DNA from: Microthrixaceae bacterium
GTDB lineage: Bacteria; Actinomycetota; Acidimicrobiia; Acidimicrobiales; Microtrichaceae
Direction of reading: 5' to 3'
Assembly: GCA_023958095.1 (NCBI GenBank)
Contig: JAMLGJ010000005.1
Location: 1-64,000 of the forward strand
DNA: 64,000 nt
Of this stretch, positions 7,389 to 15,819 are shown in pieces. Position numbers and translations under genes: made by a program. The notes below the pieces were generated by a model, which did no database searches, had not been told where the DNA came from, and saw only the letters and a program-made list of their open reading frames with translations. Each line of letters opens with the position of its first letter. The first letter of the stretch is position 1.

Positions 7389-8231
7389 ATGACAGTCCCC
7401 GATCGATCAGACTTCATCGCCACACCAGGAGGCGATGACGCATTCCAGGTCGAAGAGGGTCGAGACCTTGAGCCGTTCCGGCGGTCGGTGGCTCCCGTCC
7501 CTTCACGTGTGGCGAGAGCGCTGGAGCGCGGGGCTCGACACGAGGTCGCGTCATATCTCGCAAGTCCTGACCTGCTCCTGGACACGGTCAACGGTGGCGA
7601 TGGCCTGACCGACGACGTCGTTCGCCAGCCGGACGGGACACTCGTCGTCGCGTGCCTTACCGAGATGCCCAACGTGACCGCCGCAATGTGGGACTGGTGG
7701 TTCTCCTGGCACAGCTACGCGAGTCGGCGCTACCGGCTGTGGCATCCCGAGGACCATCTGGCCGCGTCGATGGCAGAGGACCGCCGCGATGTTCGGTCGA
7801 TACGGGACCGGTGGGTGGGCAACACGTCCTATGTGGACGAACTGGTCGGTGGCCGAATGTCGAGACTCGCCATTCACTTCCTCCCGCCTGAGAACCTCGG
7901 GCTGGATACGGCGAAGGTGGACCGCTTGGGCCTGGCGATCTGTGCTCGTATCTCGACGCGACCTGAGCGTCTAGCGGTAGGTCATCTCATTCACCTGGTC
8001 GAGAACGTCCCTGGTGGCGCCCGCATGCACAGTCGGTTCCACTTGGGAGACGGCGAGTCGTCAATCCCGATGGTCGGCAAGCTCGTCGACCGGTTGGCGA
8101 ATGCCCCTGCCGTTCGGCGCCGACTCGTGGCGGATCAGTTCGGCAATGCCCTGCTGTTCCACTGCTCGCAGGAGATGAACCACCTCGCCTCGTTCCTGCC
8201 CGATCTCCACGAGCGATTCGGTGATGAATAG
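7389..8231 (+). CDS. DAPG-hydrolase-like (PhlG domain) protein
   Basis: 280 residues from ATG 7389. The block MWDWWFSWHSYASRRYRLWHPEDHL (from residue about 98) is the signature of the PhlG / 2,4-diacetylphloroglucinol hydrolase family, a zinc enzyme cleaving a carbon-carbon bond of an acylated aromatic ring; the family's metal ligands are His/Glu residues, and several His are present, including SQEMNHL near the end. The true substrate here is unknown because the family is broad and no phloroglucinol genes are nearby. The frame is open upstream to 7209, but the ATG fits family length best. It stands alone and is followed by a short hairpin. Confidence 0.75.
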   Translation: MTVPDRSDFIATPGGDDAFQVEEGRDLEPFRRSVAPVPSRVARALERGARHEVASYLASPDLLLDTVNGGDGLTDDVVRQPDGTLVVACLTEMPNVTAAMWDWWFSWHSYASRRYRLWHPEDHLAASMAEDRRDVRSIRDRWVGNTSYVDELVGGRMSRLAIHFLPPENLGLDTAKVDRLGLAICARISTRPERLAVGHLIHLVENVPGGARMHSRFHLGDGESSIPMVGKLVDRLANAPAVRRRLVADQFGNALLFHCSQEMNHLASFLPDLHERFGDE

Positions 8232-8536
8232 ACAACGGCTCGCCACGCCGTTTCACAACGCCCACTAACCAGAGCGGACGCGGAGTACTGAGCAGGGGGT
8301 CCTGACCGACTCGACCTATCCGGTGACCTGAGCTCCCATGCTGTCGGGTGGGACTCCCATGCCCTCGAACAAGGTCGAGTCGAGCCGACTGCCCTCCAAG
8401 GGGTACTGCTCCCCATCGACCACTTCGATGCCGGTCGGGAGGATGGGACCACCAACCGGGTTCGGTCGCCAGCGAACACGACTTCGAAAGTGCGAAGCAG
8501 ACGTGTGGCCGAGCCAGCTCAACGAGGGGACACAAG
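8232..8536. other. 305-bp intergenic stretch
   Basis: Begins with a small terminator-like hairpin (8234-8252). A 68-codon minus-strand frame (8316-8522, TTG start) has fairly protein-like composition but no recognisable motif or ribosome-binding site. Nothing else stands out. Confidence 0.4.
8234..8252 (+). terminator. Weak terminator hairpin after the DAPG-hydrolase-like gene
   Basis: AACGGC (8234-8239) pairs with GCCGTT (8247-8252) across a 7-nt loop, followed by TT; it starts 3 bp after the stop codon. Confidence 0.4.
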
Positions 8537-8917
8537 ATGACAGTGCAGGAGAAGATCGCCGAGACGACGCGGATCACAACCGCGGCCGAGCCGTCGGCCA
8601 TCGTCGCGGCAGCAGAGAGGGCAGCGCAGTCAGCGAAGTCGATGGACTTTCGCGTCAAGCGCCTCGAGGACTCCCACGACAACGGTGGGACATTCGCCGT
8701 GCAGACCCTGTTCGGCGCCAAGCAGCTCATCTTCGGCGTCGAGATCGGCGACGCGGGCAGCGACGGCTGCAGGCAGGTATCCACTCACATCCACGACGCG
8801 ACCACCAGCCAGCAGAAGCTGTTCGCGTTGATACCCGTGAGCCCGAAGAATGTCGTCGGACTCCGCAACTACCGCAAGTTCATGGCAAACCTGGAGGCCG
8901 AAGTTGCTCGCCTCTAG
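8537..8917 (+). CDS. Hypothetical protein, 126 residues
   Basis: Start ATG 8537 follows a GAGGGGA ribosome-binding site. The protein opens with an Ala/Glu-rich amphipathic helix (KIAETTRITTAAEPSAIVAAAERAAQSAK), followed by a compact alpha/beta-looking body with FAVQTLFGAKQLIFGVEIGD and a C-terminal helix NYRKFMANLEAEVARL. I do not recognise the family. It overlaps the next small membrane-protein gene by 14 bp, which suggests translational coupling, and may form a unit with it and perhaps with the gene at 9492. Confidence 0.55.
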   Translation: MTVQEKIAETTRITTAAEPSAIVAAAERAAQSAKSMDFRVKRLEDSHDNGGTFAVQTLFGAKQLIFGVEIGDAGSDGCRQVSTHIHDATTSQQKLFALIPVSPKNVVGLRNYRKFMANLEAEVARL

Positions 8918-9089
8918 CCCCAACGACCTCGTCATCACCGTCGTGGTGCTCGCCGTGTTCATCGGAATCCCGGCACTGATCGGCCTCGTCCAGCAGTTCA
9001 TCACGAGGGCCTTCGAGGAGGGCAGACGACGCCCGGTTGCCCGGCACAGCGATGCATCGGCATCGCACCGGAGCACCCATCAACCGTGA
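8904..9089 (+). CDS. Small single-pass membrane protein
   Basis: 61 residues from a TTG at 8904, placed six bases after GGAGG inside the end of the preceding gene. One transmembrane segment (DLVITVVVLAVFIGIPALIGLV) is followed by a basic, cytoplasmic-looking tail. The ribosome-binding site and the overlap with the 126-residue protein argue that it is real and coupled. No family recognised. Confidence 0.5.
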   Translation: MLASSPNDLVITVVVLAVFIGIPALIGLVQQFITRAFEEGRRRPVARHSDASASHRSTHQP

Positions 9090-9491
9090 CTTGGACGAGG
9101 ACCGCCGTACGGAAGTCCTCAGTGAGTCAAGGAACCGAAGCTCCCGGAAGTCTCGAGGAGCATCCAGACGATCCCGGGGTCGAACGGCAACTGGGCTAGC
9201 AGGGACGCCTTGGGGTACGAGGCGTGTTGCTCACCCGGCCCCTCGCCGGTGTCTTGGACCCCGGCGGAGATGTCCTTCCAGTGGAAGCTGAGCTCCGGTC
9301 GGCTCGCCGGTGATTCTTGGCCTTGGCTGCCGGGGCGATCTGGAGGTTGAGCGACAGCGCTACCGGCGGCCGGCCATCACAACGACACCCATGTCGATGC
9401 ACGAGCAGCGAGCAGGGCAGTGCTCCCCATCGCCTGGCGGGGTGTGCACCGGGACGATGGTCCGAACAGCAGTACAGCAGGAGGAAACGTG
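9090..9491. other. 400-bp stretch without a clear gene
   Basis: On the minus strand a start-less frame of about 75 codons ends at a TGA near 9120 and reads plausibly as a protein C-terminus (ELSFHWKDISAGVQ...SGSFGSLTH), so this may hold the tail of a decayed gene. Otherwise nothing is visible until the AGGAGG at 9478-9483 that serves the next gene. Confidence 0.35.
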
Positions 9492-10007
9492 ATGTTGGAC
9501 AAGATGTTCGATCAGATGTCGACGGAACTCGAGGCACAGGTGCCTTCGGAGGAACCACATCGTTGGCTACACCTGGCCGACAGGGTGGCGGGGGAGTGCG
9601 GGCCCGGGCCCTGCTCCATCCACCCGACGGATGGCGGCGCATCTGGCCTTCGTAGGACCTTCACCGTCGCGAAGAGCGGCCGCCGAGCCTGCGGCTTCGA
9701 GGTCACGATCAGCGATGTGTCAGCCACCCACGTTCATGGGCCGGTGGGAACGCGCACGATCTGGGTCGATCTGGATGACGCGACCGTGGAGGCGGCGTGG
9801 CCCGAACGAGGTGGCGGCAGCACGATCGGAATTCTATGGGCCAGCCTACGAGGCATCCGGGGCTACGGCGCCTATCTGGGCTTTCTGCGGGCGTTCGAGT
9901 CCGCGATAGCCGCTGAGACGAACGGCAATGCCGTGTGCCACCTGCGAACCACCGACGCGGAATGGCAGCGTCGCCACGCGAGGAACACGCGGGCTGTACG
10001 CCGATGA
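9492..10007 (+). CDS. Hypothetical protein, 171 residues
   Basis: The ATG at 9492 has an excellent AGGAGG eight bases upstream. The N-terminal third is acidic and helical (MLDKMFDQMSTELEAQ) and includes GECGPGPC, a cysteine pair; the middle looks like beta strands (RACGFEVTISDVSATHVHG, TRTIWVDLDD); the C-terminus is helical and basic. No domain recognised. It lies in the same direction as the small genes before it but 400 bp away. Confidence 0.55.
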   Translation: MLDKMFDQMSTELEAQVPSEEPHRWLHLADRVAGECGPGPCSIHPTDGGASGLRRTFTVAKSGRRACGFEVTISDVSATHVHGPVGTRTIWVDLDDATVEAAWPERGGGSTIGILWASLRGIRGYGAYLGFLRAFESAIAAETNGNAVCHLRTTDAEWQRRHARNTRAVRR

Positions 10008-10592
10008 GGAACCACGATGCTCGACCGCCGGACCGTCACGGAGCGACGCTGCGTCGCACCCGTGCTCGCTATGGCGCAGCTCGGCACCCGGATCCCCGGA
10101 TTCGACGGCGATCGCTGGACTGAGGCCTTCTGCACGAGGATGCGCTCCGGGCAGAAGGCTCATCTCCAAGTTCGAGTCGACCTGCCAACGCCGCAACGGG
10201 CTCATGCTCGCCTTTGCAGGATCCGGGGCCTCGCCCCTGATGGGTCTGTCGATCTCATGACGACGCCATAGCTTCGTCCAGTCTGCCAACCTCAACGGCG
10301 GGCACCCCTGCCAGTGCGAGTGCACCACGCGCAGCGATTCGTCACTCAGTGTGGCAACCACGCGTCCGCCGACGCGTGGTTGCCACTGACCGCGCGAAGT
10401 CGGACCGCCGCGTGTTCGATCCTCTGTCGTCACACCCCAGTCCTAGGCTTGGTCGCGCGGCAGCGCGACCCACACGAACCGCTCGGAGTGCGAGTTCAAC
10501 AACGGCCCGTGAGCTGCACAGCCTTGAGGTGCACCTGCCGGTTCCTACGAGGCCGTCGGTCTTCCCTCGCCGGGCCAGTCGCCCACAACTGC
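10008..10592. other. 585-bp stretch between convergent genes
   Basis: No gene is supported. It contains a 9-bp inverted repeat GCCTTCTGC/GCAGAAGGC near 10126-10160 and a perfect 16-bp hairpin (10351-10386). The rest is unremarkable. Confidence 0.5.
10351..10386. terminator. Perfect 16-bp hairpin with CGCC loop
   Basis: GTGGCAACCACGCGTC (10351-10366) and its exact complement (10371-10386) flank a 4-nt loop. It lies between two convergent genes, so a bidirectional terminator is the simplest reading, although it is 340 bp from the first stop codon and lacks a T-run. Confidence 0.4.
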
Positions 10593-11111
10593 TCAGTCGA
10601 TCGCGTCGTCCGAAGGAGCGGCGTAGGCGAACAGGCGGTGTGCGTCGATGCGTGCGAAGGCGCCTTCTTCCATGACCTGCAACCAGGCCTCGCCGTAGCG
10701 GGGCAGGTAGATGTCGAGCAGTGCCTGACGGAACTCCGCGTTGTCATCAGCGTCGACATCGATCGGCTCCGCGGTCCCGTGCACGGTGACGGCGAAGTGC
10801 TCCCCTGGAAGGTGAGTGGCGCTCACCGAAGGCCGGGCGTGGATGTGCCCGAAGCGCAGCGACGTCGGGGAGGAACCAAAGTGGAACGATCCGCGGTAGA
10901 ACACGCCGTCGACCGGGCCGGTGAGTGGCCTCCCGTCACGAGTGCTGGTGGCCAGTGTGAGCAGGCACATCCCCTGGAGGCGTTCGACGAGCGTCTGGGC
11001 GTCGAGGCGCCGCTCCGGTGTGTGGATGTCGAGCAGGTGGCCGGATGCAGCTGCGTAGCTGGCGTCGATCAACTCTTGGAGGGCTGCGAGGTCCTCAGGT
11101 CGTTCGTGCAC
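10593..11111 (-). CDS. Pyridoxamine 5'-phosphate oxidase-like protein
   Basis: 172 residues from a GTG at 11111 that follows AAGGA by about nine bases; an open extension to 11288 would add an Arg-rich segment unlike the family. The barrel strands MCLLTLATSTRDGRPLTGPVDGVFY and GSFHFGSSPTSLRFGHIHARPSVSATH match the PPOX-fold superfamily (FMN or F420 binding). The C-terminal part includes LLDIYLPRYGEAWLQVMEEGAFARIDAHRLFAY, seen in actinobacterial members. Physiological substrate unknown. It is transcribed alone and divergently from the DsbA-like gene at 11244. Confidence 0.75.
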   Translation of the reverse strand: MHERPEDLAALQELIDASYAAASGHLLDIHTPERRLDAQTLVERLQGMCLLTLATSTRDGRPLTGPVDGVFYRGSFHFGSSPTSLRFGHIHARPSVSATHLPGEHFAVTVHGTAEPIDVDADDNAEFRQALLDIYLPRYGEAWLQVMEEGAFARIDAHRLFAYAAPSDDAID

Positions 11112-11243
11112 GGCGGTCCTTGTGGTCCCGGTTGGTAGCGCCACGTTACGCGACCCTGATCGGAGGCCCACCCGAGCTTCACGACCTGCGCGGACCGGTA
11201 TCCTCCCCGGTGCGCACACAACTCCGACCCCCGGGAGCAACAC

Positions 11244-11933
11244 GTGGCAGATGAGCACCCACAGGACCCGATCCGCGTCGGTTTTCACTTCGATGTGCTG
11301 TGCCCGTGGGCATACCAGAGCTCCAAGTGGATCAGGGAGGTGCGCGAGAGCCTTCCACTCGAGATCGACTGGCGCTTCTTCTCACTCGAGGAGATCAACC
11401 GCGAGGAGGGCAAGAAGCACCCCTGGGAACGGGAATGGTCATACGGCTGGGGCATGATGCGGGTCGCTGCCAAGCTGCGGCGCGAGTCCATGGAGGACTG
11501 TGAGCGTTTCTACGAGGCGACCGGTCGGGCACTGCACGAGGATGGCCGAAAGCCCCACCGTCCGGAGGTGGCCGAGGAGATCTGCGCCGAGATCGGTCTC
11601 GACCCGGCTGTGGTGGCGGCTGCCATCGAGGACACCACCACCCACGACGACGTCCGTGCCGACCACACGGCGGTGGTGGCCCGCGGGGGCTTCGGGGTGC
11701 CGACCCTCGTGCTCGAGGGTGACCGCCACGTCTACGGTCCCGTGGTCGCTCCGGCGCCGACCGGCCAGGACGCGCTGGACCTCTGGGACCTGACCGTCGC
11801 CTACTCGAGGTTCCCGTACCTGTACGAGTTGAAGACCCCCAAGAGCGACGAGGACATGGCCCACATCGCCGAGGTGTTCCGCCCCTACCTCGAGGCCCGC
11901 GACTGGGAGAGCAAGGAGAGACCTGCCCGATGA
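11244..11933 (+). CDS. DsbA-family / Rv2466c-like oxidoreductase
   Basis: 229 residues from GTG 11244. FHFDVLCPWAYQSSKWIREV (from residue about 14) is the thioredoxin-fold active site of the DsbA/FrnE/HCCA-isomerase group; GFGVPTLVLEGDRHVYGP later carries the cis-proline. The actinobacterial branch includes the mycothiol-dependent nitroreductase Rv2466c, whose site is CPWC; here it is CPWA, so only one active-site cysteine remains and chemistry through a mixed disulfide or glutathione-transferase-like (mycothiol) catalysis is more likely than dithiol exchange. Its stop overlaps the start of the next gene (ATGA), which itself belongs to a mycothiol-dependent fold. Confidence 0.8.
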   Translation: MADEHPQDPIRVGFHFDVLCPWAYQSSKWIREVRESLPLEIDWRFFSLEEINREEGKKHPWEREWSYGWGMMRVAAKLRRESMEDCERFYEATGRALHEDGRKPHRPEVAEEICAEIGLDPAVVAAAIEDTTTHDDVRADHTAVVARGGFGVPTLVLEGDRHVYGPVVAPAPTGQDALDLWDLTVAYSRFPYLYELKTPKSDEDMAHIAEVFRPYLEARDWESKERPAR

Positions 11934-12721
11934 GCACCCACACCCTCACCGAGCACGTCTCGGCCCACGAGGACCTCTTCGCCACCTACACCAGCTGGCT
12001 CGACGGCTTCGGAGCGGACGAGCTCGCCACCCAGTCGCTGTGCCCCGAGTGGGACGTCCGTGCCGTGGTCGGCCACACCATCGGTGTCGAGACGGTGCTC
12101 GACGGCTGGAAGCCCTCGGCCGACTCGCCGCCTCCGTTCCAGAAGATGGGGCACTTCAGCGCCTCCGTGGCCGACCTCGAGCCTCCTGCGCTGGCTGCGA
12201 AGGTCCGCGAGGCGACCTCGTCGCGCCTCGAACACCTCCGATCCATGGAACCCGGCGTGGTCGACGCGCCATCTGTCACCCCGGTGGGTGTGAGCACATA
12301 CGGCGGCTTCCTGCGCATCCGCGTGCTCGACCTGTGGGTCCACGCCCACGACATCGCGCTCCCGCTGGGCCTGGCTGTCGATGCGGGGCGTCCCGCTGCC
12401 GAGCTCACCCTCGAGGAGGTGGCCGGCTCGATCGGCTACATCGTCGGCAAGAAGGTGGGCCTGCCCGACGGGATGTCCGCGGTGCTGCACATCACCGGCG
12501 ACCCCGGAGCGGACATCGCTGTCGTCGTGGACGGCAGGGCCCGTGCGGTTCCCTCGGTGGAGGGTCCCGATGTGGAGCTGACAGCGGACCTCGAGACGTT
12601 CGTCCTGCTGGCCGCGGGTCGCCTCGACCCCCAGGAACGCATCGACTCCGCCCGCATCACCTGGAGCGGCGATGCCGAATGGGGCGAACGGATGGCCCGC
12701 AACCTTGCCTACATGATGTAG
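11930..12721 (+). CDS. Maleylpyruvate isomerase-fold, mycothiol-dependent enzyme
   Basis: 263 residues. The N-terminal DinB/MDMPI helical domain shows LCPEWDVRAVVGHTIGVETVLDGW (the family's W-x-V-R-D/A-x-x-x-H pattern), with further histidines in LRVLDLWVHAHDIALPLG that complete the metal site in characterised members. Members use mycothiol as cofactor or bind it as a transferase. The C-terminal region (VLHITGDPGADIAVVVDGRA) is the SCP-2-like extension. Four-base overlap with the DsbA-like gene indicates one operon and possibly one redox or detoxification pathway. Confidence 0.8.
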   Translation: MSTHTLTEHVSAHEDLFATYTSWLDGFGADELATQSLCPEWDVRAVVGHTIGVETVLDGWKPSADSPPPFQKMGHFSASVADLEPPALAAKVREATSSRLEHLRSMEPGVVDAPSVTPVGVSTYGGFLRIRVLDLWVHAHDIALPLGLAVDAGRPAAELTLEEVAGSIGYIVGKKVGLPDGMSAVLHITGDPGADIAVVVDGRARAVPSVEGPDVELTADLETFVLLAAGRLDPQERIDSARITWSGDAEWGERMARNLAYMM

Positions 12722-12758
12722 TCGTGTCGCGGAACCGCGCATTCGGGGAGGGAACGGC

Positions 12759-13136
12759 ATGGACGTCATCATCGACGCTGACTGCGGAAACGCACCCAAG
12801 AAGCTCCAGGTGCGCGACTGGCTCGTGGCCGTGGCCTCGGCCGACACCGAGGCAGCTGGGTCGCTCCTCACCGACGACGTCGTGTGCGACCTGGCGAGCG
12901 GAGATGCTGTCACGGGGCGCGCGGGGGTGCTCGACGCCCTGGTCGGCCGACCCGCCCGGGAGCTCGTGGTGTCGAACCTGTTGAGCCACGGGAAGCACGT
13001 CGCGGCCGAGGGCCGGATCACCCGCGAGGGCGCCCAACCGGAACGCTTCGCCTGCTTCCTCACCTACACGGGCCACGGCAAGGCCGCGCTCGTGGGGAAC
13101 ATCGTGTGGTTCGACGTGGCGGGCCGTGTCGGCTGA
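12759..13136 (+). CDS. SnoaL/NTF2-like small protein
   Basis: 125 residues, start ATG 12759 after a GGGAGGGAAC site. VRDWLVAVASADTEAAGSLLTDDVVCDLAS followed by ALVGRPARELVVSNLLSHGKHVAAEG and FACFLTYTGHGKAALVGNIVWFDV fits the cone-shaped NTF2/SnoaL fold. The family ranges from isomerases and cyclases to non-catalytic binding proteins, and the catalytic residues are not diagnostic here. It lies 37 bp after the maleylpyruvate-isomerase-fold gene in the same direction, so it is probably the third gene of that operon. Confidence 0.65.
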   Translation: MDVIIDADCGNAPKKLQVRDWLVAVASADTEAAGSLLTDDVVCDLASGDAVTGRAGVLDALVGRPARELVVSNLLSHGKHVAAEGRITREGAQPERFACFLTYTGHGKAALVGNIVWFDVAGRVG

Positions 13137-13150
13137 GCCCGGGGGTGTGC

Positions 13151-13258
13151 TCATGGCAGTCCTGCGGGCAGCGCGGCGTTGGTGCGGCTCCACTGGTTGG
13201 GCGACTGGCCGAACAGTCGATTGACCTCACGACCGAACTGCGAAGGGCTCGCGTTGGC
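13151..13258 (-). pseudogene. Remnant of an AraC-family regulator (C-terminal HTH)
   Basis: The minus strand ends with about 35 codons reading NASPSQFGREVNRLFGQSPNQWSR then a stop, a clear match to the last helix-turn-helix of AraC proteins (compare ASPAQFSRDFKRRCGQPPKRWSR of the intact regulator at 5251). Upstream, a different frame reads DAALLGEAAG, which resembles the preceding AraC segment, so a frameshift near 13280 and loss of the rest of the gene are likely. It stands where a divergent regulator of the adjacent SDR gene would be expected. Confidence 0.6.
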
Positions 13259-13397
13259 GACCTCCCAGCGGCCTCCCCGAGCAGCGCGGCATCCATCTCG
13301 ACACGAATTGGCAGATCTCTGGCAGTCGGAGGGCCTGTCCATGCTCACCGATGAGCTGTACCGTCGGTTCCACACCCGGTGCGACAGGAAGCCCACG

Positions 13398-14345
13398 ATG
13401 GCGGACACCACATTCGGCCCCAGGGGTTGGACGCCCGAACGCCTCGGCCCGCAGAACGACAAGACCTTCCTCATCACGGGAGGCAACTCCGGCACGGGCT
13501 TCGAGGCAACGCGGATCCTGCTCGCGAAGGGTGCAAGGGTCGTGATGCTCAACCGGAGCACCCAACGCTCCGAGGACGCGGTGGCGAGGCTGAAACAGGA
13601 ACTCGGTGACGAAGCCGAGGTGTCGTTCATACGGATGGACCTCGCAGACCTCGCCAGCGTGCGCGACGCCGCAGCAGAGGTCCTGAGAACCCTCCCCGGG
13701 ATCGACGCCCTCATCTGCAATGCCGCGATCGCACAGGTGCCCACACAGAGCTTCACAGTGGATGGCCACGAGAGCATGCTCGGCACGAACCACTACGGCC
13801 ACTTCCTGTTGGCCGGACTGCTCTTCGAGCGCATCGAGGAGTCGGAGGGCCGCATCGTGGCGGTCGCCAGCCTCGGCTACAGGATGGGGATCCGCACGAT
13901 CCAGTTCGACGACATGAACTGGGACGCCAACTACCACCAGAACAAGACCTACTCCCAGAGCAAGCTCGCCCAGATGATGTTCGCCTACGAACTCCAGGAC
14001 CGGCTGGCCGCAGCCGACAAGGACGTCGGGGTCTACGTCTGTCACCCGGGTTCCTCACGCACGTCGCTGATCACAACCAGCGGAAACCTGGTGACGCGGA
14101 TCGGGTTCCGGCTCATGTCCTTCTCACCGATGGTCCAGTCCGCCGAGAGGGGTGCATACCCCGAGGTCATGTGCGCCACCGAGGACGGCCTCGAGGCCCG
14201 CGCCCTGTACGGGCCCACGGGCCTCAACGAGTGGGTGGGTCCGGTCGGCAAGGGCACCCTCGAGTCCTTCGCCCACGACAAGGCGGTGATGGAGCGACTG
14301 TGGGAGCTCTCGGAGGCCGAGACCGGTTTCCACTGGGAACTCTGA
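13398..14345 (+). CDS. Short-chain dehydrogenase/reductase (large, protochlorophyllide-reductase-like)
   Basis: 315 residues from ATG 13398 (AGGAA eight bases upstream). TGGNSGTGFEATRILLAKGARVVMLNR is the NAD(P)-binding Rossmann start, with RMDLADLASVRDAA, LICNAAI and the catalytic YSQSK (Tyr about 195, Lys about 199). The extended C-terminal lid and length resemble SDRs annotated as WW-domain oxidoreductase or protochlorophyllide reductase-like, which reduce bulky hydrophobic carbonyls. Substrate unknown. Upstream lies a decayed AraC gene, so this gene may have lost its original control. Confidence 0.85.
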   Translation: MADTTFGPRGWTPERLGPQNDKTFLITGGNSGTGFEATRILLAKGARVVMLNRSTQRSEDAVARLKQELGDEAEVSFIRMDLADLASVRDAAAEVLRTLPGIDALICNAAIAQVPTQSFTVDGHESMLGTNHYGHFLLAGLLFERIEESEGRIVAVASLGYRMGIRTIQFDDMNWDANYHQNKTYSQSKLAQMMFAYELQDRLAAADKDVGVYVCHPGSSRTSLITTSGNLVTRIGFRLMSFSPMVQSAERGAYPEVMCATEDGLEARALYGPTGLNEWVGPVGKGTLESFAHDKAVMERLWELSEAETGFHWEL

Positions 14346-14538
14346 GTGACGGGGGCGACACGACCGGGAGACCATGGGCGGAGCCACAGGAGGTCGACCA
14401 ACCGGAGCTCAGTTCGTCGTTCCAGAACCGACCCAAGGACCTGCTCCACGAGGCCCCGGCATGGGATGCCGCGCACACCGGATCCCGGCGGCATGAACCC
14501 GCCGCATGGCCCGGGCGGGCGGATCTCCCGCAGGCCCA

Positions 14539-15762
14539 CTAGGCGGAGCCGCAGGCGTCGGGGCCGTCCGAACCCTGCAGGATCCCGGCGATCCGACGGA
14601 ACAGCTTCGTGGGTGGGTGCTGGTCGAGACCGGAGACGTTCATGAGCGCCACCACCCGGGCCCCACTTGTCGGGTCATACATGACCAGGGTGGTGTAGCC
14701 GAAGCCCTCCCCGGTGTGGCCCCACCACTGGTCCAGTTCGCCGATGCCCATGCCATATGAGTCGTACTCGGGGCCCTCCACCAGTGGGGAGGCATCGAAG
14801 CGCTGCTCCGCAGTAGCGGTGGCGAGCAGGTCACCGCGTCCCAGAGCAGCGGCCCACGCCTCGAGGTCCTCGGCACTCGAGATCATCGCCCCGGCGGTGT
14901 CGAAGACCGTGAAGTTCACTGGTGCCACATCCAGGGTGTCACCATCGGACGGGTTGTCACCATCGGGCTGGTAGCCGGTCGCGTGCGAGTCGGTGAAGCC
15001 CTCCACCGAATCCGGGTAGAAGGTGTCGTCGAGACCCAGCGCGTCAGTGACCCGCTGCTCGAGCAGCTCTGCGAACGGCTCCCCGCCCACCTGTTCGACC
15101 ACCTCTCCGAGCAGCACCGTCGAGGAGTTGATGTAGCGCCGTTCGGCCCCCGGTGGGGCCGACGGTTCCCCCTCGCGGACGTAGTCGAGGAGCTGTTGGC
15201 GGGTGAACCGGGCGGTCGGATCGGCGGTGAAGTCCTCGACGAAGGCCTCCCCGGTGTAGTCGGGCACACCCGATGTCATGTCGGCGAGCTCACCCAGTGT
15301 GATGGAGTCGCCGCCGGGAATTCCCTCGACCCACGTGTCGATCGTGTCGTCCAGGCTCACGAGCCCCTCGTCGACCAGCTGCAACAGGAGTGTCACGGTG
15401 AAGGACTTCGTGATGCTGCGGATCGGCCACTGCAGGTCGGCTGTCATTGGATCGCCCGATTCGATGTCGGACACACCGGCGGTGGCAACCCAACGGCCAC
15501 CCCCGGCGCCACCCAGGTCCACCGAGACCACAGCGCCGGGCACACCGTCGCAGTGCATCACCGCGGCCAGGGCTGCCTCGAAGCGCACCGACAGCTCGGG
15601 GCTCACGCTGGAGGACTGGATGTCGACCACGAGCCTGTCGGGCACCCGGTGGCCCGATGTGTTCCCGCCGTCCCCGGCAACAGGATCCGGGGTGTCCGAA
15701 CAGGCCCCGCCGAGCAGCGCCACACAGGTGAGAATCGGCACCGTCAGCCATCTGAGCACCAA
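14539..15762 (-). CDS. Serine hydrolase lipoprotein (beta-lactamase / DD-peptidase fold)
   Basis: 407 residues. A lipoprotein signal (VPILTCVALLGGAC, lipidated Cys21) predicts an outer face of the membrane location. The catalytic SxxK is Ser116-Ile-Thr-Lys119 in RSITKSFTV, the YxN is Tyr210-Ile-Asn212, and the HTG in WWGHTGEGFG replaces KTG, as in class C beta-lactamase-like DD-peptidases and esterases (PF00144). Likely acts on peptidoglycan peptides, D-amino-acid esters or another ester. Start is TTG 15762 or the GTG next to it. It converges with the SDR gene. Confidence 0.85.
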   Translation of the reverse strand: MVLRWLTVPILTCVALLGGACSDTPDPVAGDGGNTSGHRVPDRLVVDIQSSSVSPELSVRFEAALAAVMHCDGVPGAVVSVDLGGAGGGRWVATAGVSDIESGDPMTADLQWPIRSITKSFTVTLLLQLVDEGLVSLDDTIDTWVEGIPGGDSITLGELADMTSGVPDYTGEAFVEDFTADPTARFTRQQLLDYVREGEPSAPPGAERRYINSSTVLLGEVVEQVGGEPFAELLEQRVTDALGLDDTFYPDSVEGFTDSHATGYQPDGDNPSDGDTLDVAPVNFTVFDTAGAMISSAEDLEAWAAALGRGDLLATATAEQRFDASPLVEGPEYDSYGMGIGELDQWWGHTGEGFGYTTLVMYDPTSGARVVALMNVSGLDQHPPTKLFRRIAGILQGSDGPDACGSA

Positions 15763-15819
15763 TCCAATCTAGGCCCGGGAGAGTCCGATTCCGCACCCCT
15801 TCGGGCCGTCGTCGTCCTC

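Noticed and set aside
9196-9642. 148-codon minus-strand frame upstream of the 171-residue gene
   Set aside because: Overlaps the well-supported gene start at 9492 and has Arg/Pro-rich composition typical of out-of-frame translation.
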